From positions 2,267 through 16,565 of the forward strand of contig OUQQ01000537.1 in the NCBI GenBank assembly GCA_900404475.1: a DNA stretch of 14,299 nt, read 5' to 3'. Positions 9,984-14,299 of the stretch are shown piece by piece. The DNA is from Spongospora subterranea. Taxonomy: Eukaryota; Endomyxa; Phytomyxea; Plasmodiophorida; Plasmodiophoridae. A program made the translations under genes and the position numbers. Positions within the stretch are counted from its first letter, which is position 1; each line of letters opens with the position of its first letter. The notes under the pieces were generated by a model. The model was not told where the DNA came from and did not search any database. It saw only the letters and a program-made list of their open reading frames with translations.

Positions 9984-11583
9984 AATACTGGTGAGTCTAA
10001 CGTCACCCTTTCCCTTACTGGCGTGTTTCGACATCGATTCGCGGTCCCAGAACGCAGATTCACCGTTGGACGATCAGATATGAGGATTGCCAGATCCGAT
10101 TGTGACGACCAGCTGCAAGGAGATCCTATCAAGGCACTGGCCATTTGAAAAAGTACGTTGTTTTGATAAAGCGGCCGAAAGAAATTCTGAATGCGCGAAT
10201 TATCATCACATAGCAGGTGAGAAGAACAATGAAAGTGGGGAATTTACAGTAGCTAGAAAAAGGAATCGGGTTGAAAGACTATGTTTCTTTGTGATTCTGA
10301 TCGATTTCGGCACGTTTCTATTTAACAAAGTCGGTCAGATAATGAAGACGGCAACTAGACCCCAACTGAGTTGGGAGGTGCAATTGATCCAGAAAGAGTT
10401 GGTGCTAGAAAACGCTTCCGATTTTCAAAAGACGAATTGAAATCGCATTAGAATGAACCGATTGCGACTACATGATGAACATGTGAAATGATAGCGGCAA
10501 TGATAAACGACTCCGATAACGCAATGGACTGTTCACTAGATCATTGAAATCTTCTTGAAATTGAAGCACATATCCGAAAACCTATCAAACGAAAATATTG
10601 AGGAGACAGAACCGTGAAATCGTTCCGCGGACGTTCAGCATTATCACAGATCCAATAGTTTAAATAAATCATGCATCGCCATAGAAGTGTTCACCTCATA
10701 TTTGAATTGTGAGCAGATCAATTTGGAGTATGGAGGTTGAATTTCACGACGACCTACAAAAATATGGGAGTCTCCCAAATAATGTGATCACGATTGGCAG
10801 CATTGACTGGGACAACAGAGTGCGACACGTTACTGAAACTTTGTAATGAGATTTGGTATCATAGATTTGCACGATATCACATGATCATGCAATCAAGACG
10901 CTGTGATGAAATGTGTTTTCGGTGTGAAGGTTCATGGCAACAATCTGAAAACTGGCAACCTCGCTCCGGAATCGGCCGAAAACCTACCGTAGCTTCCAAG
11001 CTGAAGTCCCATACGATGTAAAGTATCTGAAATCAATGATATCCCAGTAAAAAAGAATGAAGATTATCGAAAAGTTAGCCTGACTCTGCTTTGAGAGCAC
11101 GATAACGTGAAGTATATCATTAAAATGGACGTGGAAAACGAGGAAGTTGCTCAAACTAAATACAATCTGATGTCATGTGCGACAAATACGTATAGTTTAT
11201 ATACGGGAACAATGCAATTGAAAGACCATAAAGTCACAACCAATAGCAAATCCAATAAATTGAGGGACGATAGTGGAAGAGCGGAGGCCAAAGACCATAT
11301 GATCAAAGGCCGCGCTATTCCTCAAGTAGTCTCATTGCAGTGTCAGTGTGGCTCGGCGGAAGGTTGCATCAAGGCCCGATCTCGCTTCGGAGTGCGGAGA
11401 ATCGTAAATAAAGGAAACTGCGCCGATTGTCGTGATAGGGACGTTTTTATTGGCATTGTCAGGTTCATATAGGCGAGTTGTGATCTACATATCAGGTGAG
11501 GGATCATGGTCAACGCCTGACCATTGCCACTGACCGCGTTGGCCCAACAGATTATCATCACTACATCATACCCAATCTAAAAC
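9984..11583. other. Shared upstream region between OSCP1 and the DDX3-type helicase
   Basis: This 1.6-kb gap separates two divergent genes and should contain both promoters. I see no TATA box close to either ATG and no recognised gene. Plus-strand frames at 10087-10440 (117 codons, TTG-initiated) and 11107-11472 (121 codons) are the longest open stretches. The second contains a cysteine-rich end (QCQCGSAEGC ... NCADCRDRD), but neither has a family motif and the opposite strand is also partly open, with a hydrophobic frame opposite 11130-11310. They may be chance frames, an unrecognised small gene, or 5' leader exons. Confidence 0.3.
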
Positions 11584-14056
<2,473 letters not shown>

Positions 14057-14157
14057 CCATATCAGCGTTTCCAGGAAACATCTTTACTTTCTGATTATCT
14101 TCATCCAGCCAATTTCAATACAATAGAATTCCAAAACCCCTTGTGTATTCGTTAAAT

Positions 14158-14299
14158 ATGATGTTGATGGCTTTGACGGTCTTCGTCGGAAAAAATGGTC
14201 TAAATGCCAGGCTGCTGGAATTTCGCACTGATGATATTATCTACTGGATTTGCTTCACAGCACTATGGATACATCGTTCGAAGGTGTTTGCTGCATATA
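14158..14299 (+). CDS. Open frame truncated by the window edge, unrecognised
   Basis: An ATG at 14158, about 100 nt past the helicase stop, opens a frame that continues 47 codons to the last base without a stop. The peptide starts MMLMALTVFVGKNGLNARLL and contains a hydrophobic WICFTALWI stretch, so a membrane or secreted N-terminus is possible. A second frame of the same DNA is open for about 34 codons (VKYDVDGFDGLRRKKWSKC) and then meets two stops. Neither matches a family I know, and the DNA may simply be the helicase 3' flank. Confidence 0.2.
   Translation, partial: MMLMALTVFVGKNGLNARLLEFRTDDIIYWICFTALWIHRSKVFAAY

Overview
The window looks like nuclear DNA from a compact eukaryotic genome. 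The genes are interrupted by many small GT-AG introns, mostly 46-67 nt. The introns carry CTAAC/TACTAAC-like branch points, and acceptors are CAG or TAG. There are no bacterial-style operons or Shine-Dalgarno signals. Intron style plus a clear OSCP1 homologue, a protein mostly found in ciliated or flagellated lineages, suggests a flagellated unicellular eukaryote, for example a zoosporic fungus or another opisthokont protist. That placement is inference; no marker here fixes the taxon.

Layout. Positions 591-3915 (minus) hold a four-exon TTI1 homologue, the HEAT-repeat subunit of the TELO2-TTI1-TTI2 complex. Positions 3916-7307 hold no gene I can name; they contain minus-strand coding-like blocks with plausible splice sites (4862-5604 and 5992-6153) and, on the plus strand, a TATA-led short reading frame at 7131. 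Positions 7308-8105 (minus) are a single-exon orphan of 265 aa. Positions 8244-9983 (minus) are an eight-exon OSCP1 homologue that can be followed from the N-terminal GGEM motif to the C-terminal LLAMMD motif. Positions 9984-11583 form an upstream gap shared by OSCP1 and the divergent helicase. Positions 11584-14056 (plus) are a complete 13-exon DDX3/Ded1-type DEAD-box RNA helicase of 574 aa. The last 243 bases contain an open frame running off the window edge.

The three named genes are housekeeping or cytoskeletal functions: PIKK maturation, a ciliary-associated protein and translation initiation. They do not form an obvious functional cluster. No mobile element, CRISPR array, rRNA or convincing tRNA was seen. 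I do not see a new multi-gene system. The most useful results are the splice models, three stopless introns of length 3n in the helicase, the unusually short helicase N-terminus, and the unassigned coding-like blocks.
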